Positions 1 through 10,230 of a stretch of DNA of 64,000 nt are shown piece by piece. The stretch covers positions 10,640,937 through 10,704,936 of the forward strand of contig NC_088313.1 in assembly GCF_910592395.1 (NCBI RefSeq), written 5' to 3'. The notes under the pieces were generated by a model. That model had not been told where the DNA came from and did not search any database. It saw only the letters and a program-made list of their open reading frames with translations. This DNA comes from Lineus longissimus (taxonomy: Eukaryota; Nemertea; Pilidiophora; Heteronemertea; Lineidae). The first letter of the stretch is position 1; every line of letters starts with the position of its first letter. A program made the translations under genes and the position numbers.

Positions 1-815
1 TGTGTATAGGAGTTGGCAAATTTGTCCATTAAATTTGGCATATCATTACATGATTGTACATGAACAGTAGAATTCACCCATAACGTACCTAAGCAGGGCC
101 AAAATTTTGTGTATGGACGTTACACATGATCATGTATGTGATTTAGTTTAACCGTCGGTTCATTAAATATTCCTAGGTCAGAGGGACAGCTCCTTTACCA
201 TATGACTGTCCGAATGAATATTAAATTGTGGTATTCGTACCTTACAGGCGAAGTCTGTTTAGGAAAGAATGTTACAGGCATGTTCTACAGCAGTCAATTT
301 AACTTGAACTGCATTTGATGCAAAATTTAACATTTTTTGTGCCTTTTAAAGAATAATAAAACCCAGGGGAGCACCCCCTTAAAGCGTGTAGCACATCACC
401 GCACTAAACATTTTTGTAAGCCCCTTACTGCAAGTAGCACTAACTTTCAATCCCTACCCCTTTTGGCTGGGTACTTTTCAATCCCCACCCCTTATTTCTA
501 GTCTCCGGACCTGCAATTGTATGGTATACAATTGTGACTCCCAGAAACCCACGATATTTGGTACGGTGATGTACGCTGATTCTGATTATTCAATGTGGAA
601 AACTGGTCAGTGTTAAATCAATTTATCATTGACAATGGCGTCATTTCAGATGAACAACAGTTGAAAGAGCCGACTCGCGGACAGATAGGTGAAAACTTCA
701 ACAACATAATAAAACTCTGGTTCTATCACACAATAAACATCGCAAACAATATCAGACTATAAACCCCTAAACTTATAAGTATAAATTTGGGGATAAGTTG
801 TTTTACAATGACAAT
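1..815. other. 3' flank of the KDZ-like gene, no gene seen
   Basis: No supportable reading frame. The only structure noticed is a 25-base stretch at 652-676 that is identical to 1655-1679 inside the KDZ-like exon, followed by loosely similar sequence. It looks like a small duplicated scrap of that exon. CCCCACCCCTT-type runs at 430-495 are low complexity. Confidence 0.5.
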
Positions 816-2393
816 CTAATCATAGCCTGCTAAGGCCAAGTCGATCTTTGATCGAAAAGTTTCAGTTTTCCTCTGATTCCAAACATAAATCAGGAACTGA
901 ACAAAAAAAGTGAAATGACTCTGGGTCATGTGAGAGCCAGTATACCTGAGACACTGAAGAAAAGAGTTGAATTGCTCGCATATTTCAGTGTTGTACGAGC
1001 TCAGGCTGACAACTCTTCTAGATTTGAAATTTTTGCCACAGATATGGACGACACTGTGGAAGACATCGTGCCACATCCTGCTATTCTTAAAGAAATCTGG
1101 CTCCCTATTGAGAGAATATTCGCTAAGCGAACAAGCAAAATCAAAAAAAAATTCCTTTGGAGGAGCTGGCATATATCTGTATATAGATGCAAAGGGGTCC
1201 TTCCTGCCCTCTTTGCCGTCAACAATATGGAACCCGTAACAGTGCCCATGCATAGGGCAAAACCACAAGAACAAGAAGGACCAACCGCCTATTGACACAC
1301 GGCCAAATTCTTTTTTACAACGTTCTCCTTCACTCGGCAGGTCGTCGTGAATTGCTGAAGCTGCTTTTAGATTATACTCTGGCAGACGGCGAACCATGTT
1401 CCCATGAGGGGAGAAATAATAAGCTACGCCAGACTCTGGATTAAACGTGTTATCGATAGAGAGAGGAGGCATATAGGGCATATCATTGATGTGAACATCA
1501 TTGACTGAATCTACCAGGTAGATGAGAAATCCCATGAAAATTTCACTTTTCCCATGGAGAGTACATGCCTCATAAGCACGGCCCAGTTCTGGGCAAAAGA
1601 GGCGAAAAATGTGTGCATCAGTGATAGAAAGTATGTCCGCATGGTACCTAGGGGGAACAACAGTTGAAAGAGCCGACTCTGAACTCAAAAGGAGGAACAG
1701 ATCGGCCAACACTTGACGAAGACTAGCAGGAAGATCGCTGCTCAAATATAGTTTCAGCATATTTTTGCAGCGATCATCCTGTGAACAAACACGTAGAAGA
1801 TTTTGATCTTCAGCTCCTATAACCTCTTCAGTGATCTGTGTTGTATCGTCTGACAAGAATCTCTTTGACTGGCTTTTCAGATGTTGCCTATCCCTCCTAA
1901 CATTATCATCAGAAATACCCCTACGGTATGGCAAGAAATTGCGATCAAATCGCCGATGTCTAGAAACCAGCCTTTCTTGGGTGTCTGGCTTATCAACAGG
2001 AGTTATGTCGACCTTCCGAAGCGACAGGCCAATGTGTGTACCATCACCAGCAATGGCGGATGGGTGATGACCACACCAAGGGTCGACATGGGCACGGAAA
2101 TCAATGTCCATTTTGCTGCACCATGCAAAAAACCAAGATATAAAGGTGCCCTTATTCATTAAGGGTGCAGAAACGGGGTTCATGGTTCTGTAATATCTAG
2201 ATTTCTCTAGACAAAAGTTGGAAAACGACATCTTACTGGACATGATGAGGTTAACGAAATCCCAACCAACCTCGCCTGCAGCAGCAACTTGTCTTGACCA
2301 GAAGAATATGCTGTCTTTCTGGCCACTGTATTGAACGTCTGCCGCACAGGATGCCAGACACTTTCTTTTGTAAACTTTACACGCTACCGGAGC
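816..2393 (-). CDS. KDZ-like transposase domain, terminal exon of SWIM-KDZ gene
   Basis: Last coding exon of a multi-exon minus-strand gene; the open frame continues to 2414, but an acceptor (tttacag) at 2394-2396 sets the exon start. Visible landmarks, numbered on that open frame: GDGTHIGL near residue 124, a plausible first catalytic Asp; a segment resembling the KDZ YDIAC-FH-H-C block, with FDFACSL near 425, WHDVFH near 450 and a following H-x-C; then NTEICEQFNS near 480, a plausible catalytic Glu; and a C-terminal WNQRK. These match my recollection of animal KDZ (Kyakuja-Dileera-Zisupton) relatives, which pair such a domain with SWIM or CxC zinc fingers. The role would be DNA strand transfer if it is a transposon gene, or unknown if domesticated. 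Exon phase 0 agrees with the upstream exon at 2758-2957. No terminal inverted repeats were found around the gene, so mobile element versus host gene is unresolved. Confidence 0.6.
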   Translation of the reverse strand, partial: APVACKVYKRKCLASCAADVQYSGQKDSIFFWSRQVAAAGEVGWDFVNLIMSSKMSFSNFCLEKSRYYRTMNPVSAPLMNKGTFISWFFAWCSKMDIDFRAHVDPWCGHHPSAIAGDGTHIGLSLRKVDITPVDKPDTQERLVSRHRRFDRNFLPYRRGISDDNVRRDRQHLKSQSKRFLSDDTTQITEEVIGAEDQNLLRVCSQDDRCKNMLKLYLSSDLPASLRQVLADLFLLLSSESALSTVVPPRYHADILSITDAHIFRLFCPELGRAYEACTLHGKSEIFMGFLIYLVDSVNDVHINDMPYMPPLSIDNTFNPESGVAYYFSPHGNMVRRLPEYNLKAASAIHDDLPSEGERCKKEFGRVSIGGWSFLFLWFCPMHGHCYGFHIVDGKEGRKDPFASIYRYMPAPPKEFFFDFACSLSEYSLNREPDFFKNSRMWHDVFHSVVHICGKNFKSRRVVSLSSYNTEICEQFNSFLQCLRYTGSHMTQSHFTFFVQFLIYVWNQRKTETFRSKIDLALAGYD

Positions 2394-2757
2394 CTGTAAA
2401 TTTAAAAGGAACACCTTTTACTGGAAAAGTAAACATGTGATATGAATTCAATTTGACATAAACCTTGCCAGGGTCCCTCAGGGTTCATCTTCACTAACTC
2501 CAGGTAAACATTGGTCACGCCCACTCTAGTGTGTAGTGAGCAGACATCAAGTTGTCATTTAGGCAGGATGTCAGGGTTATGGGCATGAAGGAATGCACGA
2601 TCATAATTTATGAGACAAAGCTATAATGAGACAAACAAAGACTTGTTAACAGGTCAGGATACTAAGAGATGGATGATCAATTAAAGTACCAGCAGGGCCT
2701 ACTAGTAACACCACACTAGCCGTCACTGGACTTAATAAACAGTGAAATTATACTTAC
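2394..2757 (-). other. intron of the SWIM-KDZ gene
   Basis: Bounded by a GTAAGTA donor (complement of 2751-2757) and a TTTACAG acceptor (2394-2400). Both flanking exons are in phase 0. No repeat or gene recognised inside. Confidence 0.6.
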
Positions 2758-2957
2758 ATGACGCATGTAGAGGGTACAAGTAAAATCCTCTGGGAATTCA
2801 GTGTTCTTGAATGGTGACTGAATAATCGAGCAAATGCATTTTAATTCTATGTGGAAGTCAAATGCAAAAGTTGACATCCCGCTCAACTCCGACACCAGTG
2901 ATATGTGTCGACGTAAGTCATCAATATCATGTGTGGGATAACACCATGCAGTAAACC
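2758..2957 (-). CDS. SWIM-KDZ gene, penultimate exon found
   Basis: This 200-base exon is bounded by a TTGCAG acceptor and a CAT|GTAAGTA donor. It encodes about 66 residues (FTAWCYPTHDIDDLRR..., ending FTCTLYMRH) with no stop in this frame, while the same frame hits a stop just upstream of the acceptor. It ends in phase 0, exactly as the 816-2393 exon requires. Its 5' phase (two leftover bases) does not fit the next identified upstream exon (9286-9406, which ends in phase 0), so at least one exon between them is missing from this reconstruction or has been lost. A candidate begins at 3123. The segment has Cys pairs but no motif I can name. Confidence 0.6.
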
Positions 2958-3266
2958 CTGCAAGTGACCGACATCAACTGTAGCAGGCATGACGAACGTT
3001 ACTCAGCATAGGACCCAGTCAATGGACGTCTGAATTGTAAATAGCCTTAATCCTGGAGAAGTTGCTGGCAGATTTTCTGCCACAGCCTTCAAGCTTTCTT
3101 GATGATTCAATATTACAACAATCCTGGCAAAAAAGTTGTTACTATAAGTCTAGTTTATTTCATGCCATAATTTCTAGCATAAAAGGTACACGCCAATTCT
3201 TCCTCTATACAATATTCTGATGGTGTACTAATGTACAATAGCTTTCCAGACTTTTTAAGGTACTAC
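2958..3266 (-). other. intron remnant with a candidate exon starting at 3123
   Basis: A good acceptor (TTTTTTGCCAG) ends at 3124. From 3123 leftward two frames stay open for more than 30 codons: one starts DCCNIESSRK and is in phase with the upstream exon; the other reads VVILNHQESL. No convincing donor in the phase needed by the 2957 exon was found, so I leave it as a candidate only. Confidence 0.3.
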
Positions 3267-3269
3267 AAT

Positions 3270-3315
3270 GGGTCAGGTCAAGTCTTGGGGTTGAGAAAGT
3301 GTTAGGTGTTGGTGT
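3270..3315 (+). repeat. left terminal inverted repeat of the Harbinger element
   Basis: 46 bases exactly complementary to 9227-9272. It starts GGG and contains TTGGGGTTGAGAAAGTG. Confidence 0.9.
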
Positions 3316-3445
3316 TGGTGTAGTGTTCATGTAGGAGGCCTACCCCAACCCCCAACACCGAGCTTGAGTTGGACATCGGTGTAACACTTTGAGCAACACC
3401 AGGGTGACACCAGGTGTAGGTGTAACACTGGTGAGTTGACTAGGT
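3316..3445. repeat. left subterminal GGTGTAACAC-word array
   Basis: Repeated words GGTGTTGGTGT, GTGTAACACT and CAACACCAGG in both orientations. The equivalent array on the other side is at 8975-9226. Subterminal word arrays are usually transposase-binding regions; that role is inferred here. Confidence 0.6.
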
Positions 3446-4407
3446 GTTTGAGTTCACGCCATCTTGTTTTCTCGCTTCAACCAAAAAAATACAATTTTAC
3501 CCTTATTGGCGATTATTTTCGAGCCCTAAGTGAGATGTGAGACCAGGATTTTTGTGAAGACTGCCGATTTCGTCTCGTCGCGGCCGAAGCAGAATTGATG
3601 ATTACCACATCGGCGGAGTTGACTGCGGAACGGCAAGAAAAAATCGATATGTGAAGCCGCATGTGTGTGGCGGAAAACTGTGTCAAAAGTACTATTTATA
3701 CCAAAATTCCTTGTTTCTCATATCTTTATTTGGATAAAACATTACTCAAGGATTGTAATGAGTGTGACTGTTTGGAATGTCATCACCTTTGTCGGACATT
3801 TGAGTCTTTTGATGAACTCAAAATTTCACAAATTTTCCAAAAAATGGCGGCCGGAAACGTCAACACGATCTGTCACTTCGATATTTTCGAATTTTGTTGT
3901 TTCTTCTGTACTCACAAATTAGTGAAGTATCTAGAATAATTTAAAAAAAAACCAATAGTTTGTTTGGCTTTGTTTGGCGTATGTATGCCGCTGTCGTGCT
4001 GATGATAAGCTAGTTGACCTGGACTCGTTATTTCACAAAAAAATGTCACTCGACTCTGCACGAAAAAAAGTATAAAATGTGTTGGTTCGAAAAATTTTCA
4101 TTAGCGATTTTCACTTCACATCGCTCGTTCTTGGTCATACTTCGTCCGATTCTGGCTTAGTAAATATTTTTAGATAGTTTTGACTTTGAAGTTTTGGATG
4201 AAATGTAAAATTTTCTTTTCAAAATGTTGGATTTTATGTGCAAAATCAGCAAATAACAGAGTGCAATTTTTTAATGAAATAATTAGAAATAAGACTAAAT
4301 TTGGTCTGCAGCCTAACCTTCCTAATTTCCCCTGCATTTGTGGTCTTGTGGTGAATTCAGGCTGCATGTTAAACCATAACATTTCGTCTGCTCATACACA
4401 CTATAGA
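3446..4407. other. interior of Harbinger element, no gene seen
   Basis: Frames of about 90 codons on the plus strand near 3661-3939 overlap each other and have no recognisable motif or splice context; I do not support them as genes. Confidence 0.4.
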
Positions 4408-6060
4408 TAAAACGGCCAGGGGCCATTGTGCTCACCGTAAGTATTTTTAGTAGACAGTTACAGAAAGTGCTACAGTATGTAGGCCTCTCATAATTTATAC
4501 ATGCATCTGTGACCAGTTCAGAGCCGTCCCTGGCCAAGTGGTGAATCCGAGACTTGTGGTTCCAAGCTTGTAGAGTCTAGGTGAAAATGATAGTGAAGAA
4601 ACGTGCCACTCCATGACAATGGTGAATATATTTTTAACTTTGACCTCAGTGACCCTGTCAGGTAGGTCAAATAACAAACCAGGGTGATATGTGATGTAGA
4701 CACATCCACCTGACCATAACAATTTCATCACTCGTTACACTACAGCAATCGGCAAAAAACGATTTTCAAGATGGCCGCCTAATTAAATCTATGGCACCAA
4801 ATAAATCAAAAAATGAAGAAAATGTAAGTTAGAACTCGAAAAGAAAAAAGGAAAAGATGAAAAATAAAAATATTTTTGGCTGTCCTTGACCGGGGTTTAA
4901 ACTCACGATCTTTGGATTGCCACAATACGAGGAAAAACCCACAAAACATGCAATTTCGGCCATATTTGAATTCCGATCTGGCTGAAACTTGGCATACAAA
5001 TAGTGGCTTCTTAGATGCATCATTACACAAAATTAAAACTCTTTACATTGAACAACGACAAAACGTACCAAGAACGGTAAAGTTTTCAACTTTGACCTCT
5101 GTGAACTTGAAAGGTGGGTCAAATCAAAAACCCGTAAGATATGTGATGTATCCTTGCTGGGAGTACCTACCATGAAACTTTTATCAAAAACAAATCAGTA
5201 ATAAGCGAGAAATCACACTTTTTAAGTTTTGAGTTTGGGCCCCTTGGTGGCCAAGTCAATAATCAGACCGAACCAAAATTCAGTGTAAAAGGTCAACTGA
5301 CCTAGGGGGTCATTTGTTCAAAGTTTCAAGTTCATAACTGTTGCGGTTGAGAAACGTGCCATAATTACACTCAAACGGCAAATTTACGCCATTTGACCTC
5401 TGCGACCTTAAAAAGAAGGTCAAATCCGAAAAATCGTGCAACATCTGAGGTAACCTTGCTAGGGGTCCCTGCCATAAAAATTTCATCAAAAACAATTTGC
5501 TAATAAGCAGGCTATTGCACTTCTTACTTTTTCTGTTTTGGCCCCCTGGTGGCAAAGTCAAGAATCAGATCAGGCTGAAATTCAGCACCAGAGGTTATCT
5601 GATATAGGGGGTTATATATACCAAGTTTCAAGCTCATAGCTTTGGTGGTTGAGAAACGTGCCATAGTTACACTCAAACGGCCAATTCACGCCATTTGACC
5701 TCTGCGACCTTGAAAAGTAGATCAAATTAAAAACCCGTAAGATATATGATGTATCCTTGCTATGAGTACCTACCTCAAAAGTTTTATCGAAAACAAGTCA
5801 CTAATAAGCGAGATATCACACTTTTTAGATATCCACATTTGGCCCCCTGGTGGCCAAGTAGAGAATCAGATCGGACAGAAATTTAGTGTCACGGGTCATC
5901 TGACCTAGGGGGGTCATGTGTACAAAGTTTTAAGTTCATAGGTTTAGGTTCATAGCGGTTAAAAAACGTGCCACTGTTTTTGAACTAGGATACGACGGAC
6001 GACGACGACGGACGACGGACACTGCGGTATCGTATATACTTCCCTACGGTGAGCCAAAAA
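4408..6060 (+). mobile_element. family A repeat, copy A1 (HINE-like), nested in Harbinger
   Basis: Starts ACGGCCAGGGGCCATTGTGC-TCACCGTAAG and ends in a GAC/GACG microsatellite (about 5995-6020), then ACTGCGGTAT...CTACGGTGAGCCAAAAA. GCTCACCGTA near the left end and TACGGTGAGC near the right end form subterminal inverted repeats. The interior consists of several diverged modules of about 300 bp, each with AAACGTGCCA, TGACCTCTG(T/C)GACCTT and GGCCCCCTGGTGGC. No coding capacity. Ends and microsatellite resemble Helentron-associated non-autonomous elements. Confidence 0.75.
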
Positions 6061-6092
6061 TTTACACCAGAAGGTTCATTTCAAGCCAAAAA

Positions 6093-6850
6093 ATGTCTGA
6101 GAAAGCAAAATGGACTGAAATACTACATTCCTGCTGAATAACCACAGTGATTTTCTTAAGGCAAAACGTTGCCAAAAGATTCCTGAATTCCATCAGAGGG
6201 CAGCAGATGCAATTTGTTTTAATTTGTCTGGGAAGAAGGTGGATGATTTCCTTAAGAACATTGGGAAAGAGTATCGGCAGTTGGTTGTGGCCATGTCTAA
6301 ATCTGGTGTTGCCACAGATGATTCCAACCTGAAACTCCGTGGCAACGAGACTATTTTCAAGCTGTATGAGGAGTTTCAGTCAGTTTACTACCCAAAGGGG
6401 AGTGCCATTAGGCCGCAGTTTTTGGTCACTCCGGGAAGGGTTCAGACCTTTCCTGCGCAGCCTCACACGATTAATTCATCGGTCACAGCAGCCATGCCTG
6501 ATTCACCAGTTGTTGCAGCGCCCACTTCATGTTTTCCTGGATTGGCAGAAAAAGGCCAAGGCCTAGCTGAACCCAGGCCCAGCAGGGTTGTGCGGGAACT
6601 TTTTTCAAAGAAGAGGTCTTGTCAAGAAGAGGGGGACAAGTCAAGTGGTGGAAAGGCAGCTAAGAACAGCTTCTTAGAGAGTTCTGTTGACTACCAGCAG
6701 CAGTATGTTGAAGCCATCAAAGAACAAAATGGAAGTTTGTCTAATATCTTCCGTGAGATGGCGGCATTCCATTTGTCATACCAGGCTGCAAATGGAATTG
6801 TCAGTATTGAAGATAATAATATAAACTTTCAGAACTCACCCACTTATTAA
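6093..6850 (+). CDS. Myb/SANT-like accessory protein of the Harbinger element (frame broken)
   Basis: Second gene typical of PIF/Harbinger elements; its product normally binds the element ends and helps bring the transposase to DNA. A start at 6093 reads MSEKAKWTEILHS and then stops. One frame over, from about 6130, translation resumes with LNNHSDFLKAKRCQKIPEFH and stays open to the stop at 6848-6850 (about 240 codons). One base lost or two gained near 6130 explains this. The N-terminal third (Trp, helices, KKVDDFLKNIGKEYRQLV) suits a Myb/SANT-like domain; the middle is Pro/Ser-rich and low complexity; the C-terminus (QQQYVEAIKEQNGSLSNIF) may be a coiled coil. It is divergent from the transposase gene. 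The family A repeat ends only about 30 bases upstream. No homologue search was possible, so the Myb call rests on context and length. Confidence 0.6.
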
Positions 6851-7542
6851 GTTGAGTGAAAGTTGATTATATTATAAATAGTGTAATATATTGTTCTAAA
6901 TTGTACAGCTAATCTTACAAGTTAATTGAACTGAAATTGAGAGCAGTTGTTCGACAAAGTTTTTAATACTACATGTACATACATGTGTGAATTTGAGTTA
7001 ATATTTGGCATGTATTGATTTCTTCAGAAATTTTAATGTCCATGTGAATAATTTATTTGCAGAACTATTCATTAATTTTGTTTGAATTATCTTAATAAAA
7101 ACTATATGTTTTTATTTCAATCAATCGTTTTAATTTGAATAAGATTATGAGAAAAATGAACAAATCTGGGTCTCCAGTCCAATGGACTCTTGATTGAAGC
7201 TATAAAGAAAGGACCAACACAGACTAAAATATGATGAATTATTTATATATATTTTGTACATCCGATCTGCCCGAATAAGCTGACAAGCATGAGAGCTAGA
7301 CACTGAGCAAAAGTGGTTTGAAATTCTGAACTGACCTTGTTGAGCACTGTGAAAATAGTTTATTGACTACCATACATGTAGTCATTTGTCCATTTAATTA
7401 ATTATTTTGAATTGATATTAATAATTTAACCCTCTAGATCCTGCCTAAATTAATTGTAGCAAGAGATTATTAACTCGTGTAGCAGATCAATGGTAATAAT
7501 AATTATCAAATAAGGTGATAACAATCAAAAACAGGGGTGTGA
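6851..7542. other. convergent 3' regions of the two Harbinger genes
   Basis: AATAAA at 7094-7099, about 245 bases after the Myb-like stop, is a plausible poly(A) signal. No gene or repeat seen in the rest. Confidence 0.4.
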
Positions 7543-8055
7543 TTACAGGAAATTTGTGTACAGATTATGCAAAACACATGTTGCAACTGTGCATTTAGAA
7601 GCAAACAATGTGCCATACTTGGCAGGATACCTGTTCTCCTTCATTTGATTTATCCGCCACTTCAGTTCAGTCGCTCCGATTGATCGTTCCACAATTTGCC
7701 GTAGACGTGTGCATGTGTTGTTGAAAACAAGTTGTTCCTGTGCTAGATTGTACCCCGTAAACGTATGCAGTACTTTCGGATGGAGATTCCTGTAAGCAGG
7801 GTCACCCAACACGACATAATCATCTGGAAGATTGTCTAAGAATCCTCTCAATTCTGTACAGAAATCTGCGGCAGTTTTATCATGGGTTGCGCCAGGCAAT
7901 CCTGTGATTATATGACGAACTCTTCCGTGTCTGTCGACAATATATTGAACATTCAGGGCATCACAGCATTTCCCGTGCCGCCCGCAGTAGTAGGCATCGC
8001 CTGCACCATCCGGCCTCTGTATCTTAATTATGACCCCATCTATGAAGAGCAGCAC
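7543..8055 (-). CDS. PIF/Harbinger DDE transposase, exon 2
   Basis: C-terminal part of a DDE_Tnp_4-type nuclease that cuts and joins element ends. An acceptor (TTACCCTAG) precedes 8055 in phase 0. Visible catalytic landmarks: FIDG (first Asp) at the exon start; YCGRHGKCCDALNVQY and GLPGATHDKTA, typical of the family; VVLGDPAYRN (second Asp); and RQIVERSIGATELKWR (Glu). It ends CVLHNLYTNFL, a usual C-terminus for HARBI1-like proteins. With exon 1 the protein is about 308 residues, within the family range. No frameshift or stop breaks this exon, so the nuclease may be intact. Confidence 0.88.
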   Translation of the reverse strand: MLLFIDGVIIKIQRPDGAGDAYYCGRHGKCCDALNVQYIVDRHGRVRHIITGLPGATHDKTAADFCTELRGFLDNLPDDYVVLGDPAYRNLHPKVLHTFTGYNLAQEQLVFNNTCTRLRQIVERSIGATELKWRINQMKENRYPAKYGTLFASKCTVATCVLHNLYTNFL

Positions 8056-8552
8056 CTAGGGTAAGAAAAAAGCTAATTTTGGTTTGGTTCGGTAGAAAAG
8101 CTGTGTCATTAAGTAATCTGTCTGAGACGCTTTTTAAATTTATTGTATTTTACTTTTTTTTTTATTTTGGAGGACACAAGTCGGGGGACAAGTCCAACCA
8201 TGGACATGATGGAGGTATTATACCTCCATGGTCCAACTAACTCGTAGGCTACCAGTAAATCCTTGTTCCAGCCCCGGGTTCCAGCCTTCTCGTGGTTGTG
8301 ACGGAATTCAGTTCACATCGTGAGATAAGTGATAGTATGTGTTGTCGTCACAACATGGATTGAGGTAAGGAGGGGGGGAGGGGGATCATTTTCAAAGCCG
8401 ACAAAAGTCTACTTTTGAGTCATATTGGCATAGCAGGCAAGACTGGCGTCTAGTACTTTATAGTATGTGTCTTCATCTTGGTGAATCTTCATCTTCATCT
8501 AGATTTTTAACAATATAAACATGATTAACCGGTAGATATGGCTACAACTGAC
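8056..8552 (-). other. intron of the Harbinger transposase gene
   Basis: Donor AAAG|GTCAGT and acceptor CCCTAG|GTG, both phase 0. A small perfect hairpin, ATGGAGGTA...TACCTCCAT, sits at about 8208-8230. Confidence 0.6.
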
Positions 8553-8966
8553 CTTTCTCTCTCTTCCATCTACATCAATAACTGGCCGCGCCAAATTATC
8601 GTACTCCTCCTGATTAGGGAAGGAAATCACCTCCGGGGATATCTCGAAGAAAAACTGCGCACATTCATGTGCATGAAGAATCATTGTGGACTTGGCTATG
8701 CCTCGATCTTTGGCCACAACCCTGTAGTAGCCTCCAGAGGACAGCATGTACAGAAAAATCTCCATCCGCCGGTGTGTCGCATGCGTCAGACACGGTTTAA
8801 AGTTGTTTCGCTCTTCCCGCCATTGATGAAAGGCATCAGATACCTGCTCCAACTGGTGTTGGTTGAGTCTTACATGTTTTTCGACCGGTTCCTCACTTTC
8901 CGAGGGTCTTCTCTGAAGATTATGGCCCCGGTGGGCCATCGCCTGCTGGACTGGGACGAAAAACAT
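8553..8966 (-). CDS. PIF/Harbinger DDE transposase, exon 1
   Basis: N-terminal part of the transposase. The ATG complement is at 8964-8966 (MFFVPVQQAMAHRG); the frame is open 15 bases further up, but that start is not ATG. The middle (RRMEIFLYMLSSGGYYRVVAKDRGIAKSTM) matches the helix-turn-helix region that precedes the DDE core in HARBI1-like transposases (length, LYxLxSGG, GIxxST). The exon ends VDGRERK| in phase 0 with a GTCAGT donor and joins exon 2 at 8055. The gene lies just inside the right terminal repeat. Confidence 0.8.
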
Positions 8967-8974
8967 GGCTGAAC

Positions 8975-9226
8975 TGAACACCTTAACACCTACCTCTAGG
9001 GGTAGGTGTTACACCTGTACATTTCTCCCATGCATTTACCTTGTTTTTTGTGGTGAGCTGGAGTTGGGGTAACACTTGTGTTACCCAAGTGTAACACTTT
9101 CCCAACCCTGGTGTTGGAATCATGGGGAATCCCTTCTCCAACACTGGTGTTACACCGGTGTAACCCAACACCAAGCAGGGTGGTCAAGTGTTGGTGTAGT
9201 GACGGTGTTGCCTTGGGGATGGTGTT
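8975..9226. repeat. right subterminal GGTGTTACACC-word array
   Basis: Dense direct and inverted copies of GGTGTTACACC / GTGTAACACC and CAACACTGGTGT. It mirrors the array at 3316-3445. Confidence 0.7.
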
Positions 9227-9272
9227 ACACCAACACCTAACACTTTCTCAACCCCAAGACTTGACCTGACCC
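9227..9272 (-). repeat. right terminal inverted repeat of the Harbinger element
   Basis: Exact reverse complement of 3270-3315; ends CCTGACCC, followed by the target duplication AAT at 9273-9275. Confidence 0.9.
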
Positions 9273-9285
9273 AATATGTACTTAC

Positions 9286-9406
9286 CCCACGTCCACAATC
9301 ATTGGTTGGGAGATCAGGAATGAGTCTCAGGTACTCAAAGATGCCTGTTCTGGGATTGCGCTTGTACTGGGTTCCATCCGTAATATGCATGCGAGCCTGG
9401 ATAGTT
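9286..9406 (-). CDS. SWIM-KDZ gene, internal exon
   Basis: Exon of 121 bases with acceptor TTCTATCTTCAG and donor GTGGG|GTAAGTAC. One base completes the Arg codon split with the upstream exon, then 40 codons follow (TIQARMHITDGTQYKRNPRT ... IPDLPTNDCGRG), ending in phase 0. The phase match with 10231-10334 is exact. The Harbinger insertion begins about 10 bases into the following intron, leaving the GTAAGTAC donor intact. Confidence 0.65.
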
Positions 9407-10230
9407 CTGAAGATAGAATTCATGACTTCATGATAAAAGGAGAGAGTTTGATGTATTTAGTTAGATGTACCTTCTAAAATAATGAGTGATGAAGAATAAA
9501 CATGGAGACTGCCAGGCCTGGGTTGTAGTGATATCATCAATCGATTTCTGCAGCACGACCAGTTTACAGACTTTGCTCCAAACATGAATCATTATTTGAG
9601 GCTTCGTCTTTGACACCTTTAGTATCTTTAAATTGACCTGCTGCACACTGCGTGGAGGGCTATTTGTTGTCTAATTCATGTTTCAAAAAGATTTTGTTCC
9701 TATGTCATCCTGAGAATATCTGAATATTCATTCAGCTCTAGTCTAACTCCAGACTAAAGTACTTCATTTACTAAACAACTGAACATGTGGCCGCTATAAA
9801 GAAACAGTGGCACTGTAGCCTGTTCTGAACATTACAGTACCATTTGGCAGAGAAATTAATTGTGTAAGGGATTGCTATCTCTCTCTCATCGCGAATTTAC
9901 ATGTGAAGAGTTCTTGGCTGGGGAAAGTTGTCATTGGCTTTAAAAAGAATCCTACTAGGCTGAAAGAGTGTTGGGGTTAGCATGAAAATACTAACATCGC
10001 ATTGGAACCTAGAGTTGTCTGCAATACCACAATGACCATTGTCACGGTCTGAGGCATCTTGGGAGTAAAATGCATGCAGTTTGAGGAATCTGACTTGCAT
10101 TGCCATAGTCAGCCCTTCGTCTTCTCTTGCAAAGCAGCCAGGTGACCAGAAAGGACTCCTAATCCCATGTCACTATTTGAGAATGAATTTAAAAAACAGA
10201 GAAAAAAAACACATTCATTTAGAAACCTAC
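9407..10230 (-). other. intron of the SWIM-KDZ gene
   Basis: Between donor GTAGGTTT (at 10230) and acceptor TTCTATCTTCAG (at 9407). No gene or clear repeat recognised. Confidence 0.5.

Larger units (their letters stand above)
3270..9272. mobile_element. PIF/Harbinger-type DNA transposon, 6.0 kb
   Basis: The element has perfect 46-bp terminal inverted repeats (3270-3315 and 9227-9272) beginning GGGTCAGGTCAAGTCTTGGG. It is flanked by a 3-bp direct repeat AAT (3267-3269 and 9273-9275). A 3-bp duplication, a DDE transposase of the DDE_Tnp_4 type (8966-7543, two exons, minus) and a separate Myb-like gene (6093-6850, plus) are the defining layout of PIF/Harbinger. Subterminal arrays of GGTGTTACACC-like words lie inside both ends. 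It sits in an intron of the SWIM-KDZ gene, only about 10 bases from that gene's splice donor at 9285, and itself contains a family A repeat (4408-6060). The perfect repeats suggest recent insertion, but the Myb-like gene has a frame break. Confidence 0.85.

Noticed and set aside
915-1295. Plus-strand frames over the KDZ exon
   Set aside because: Shadows of the minus-strand coding exon.
4860-4920. tRNA-like B-box words (GGGGTTTAAACTC) inside family A copy A1, suggesting a tRNA-derived SINE
   Set aside because: No A-box at the right spacing and no foldable acceptor stem; the sequence is part of the family A repeat.
9000-9269. Frames rich in GVTP / NTSVG over the Harbinger right end
   Set aside because: Translations of the subterminal GGTGTTACACC word array, not a gene.
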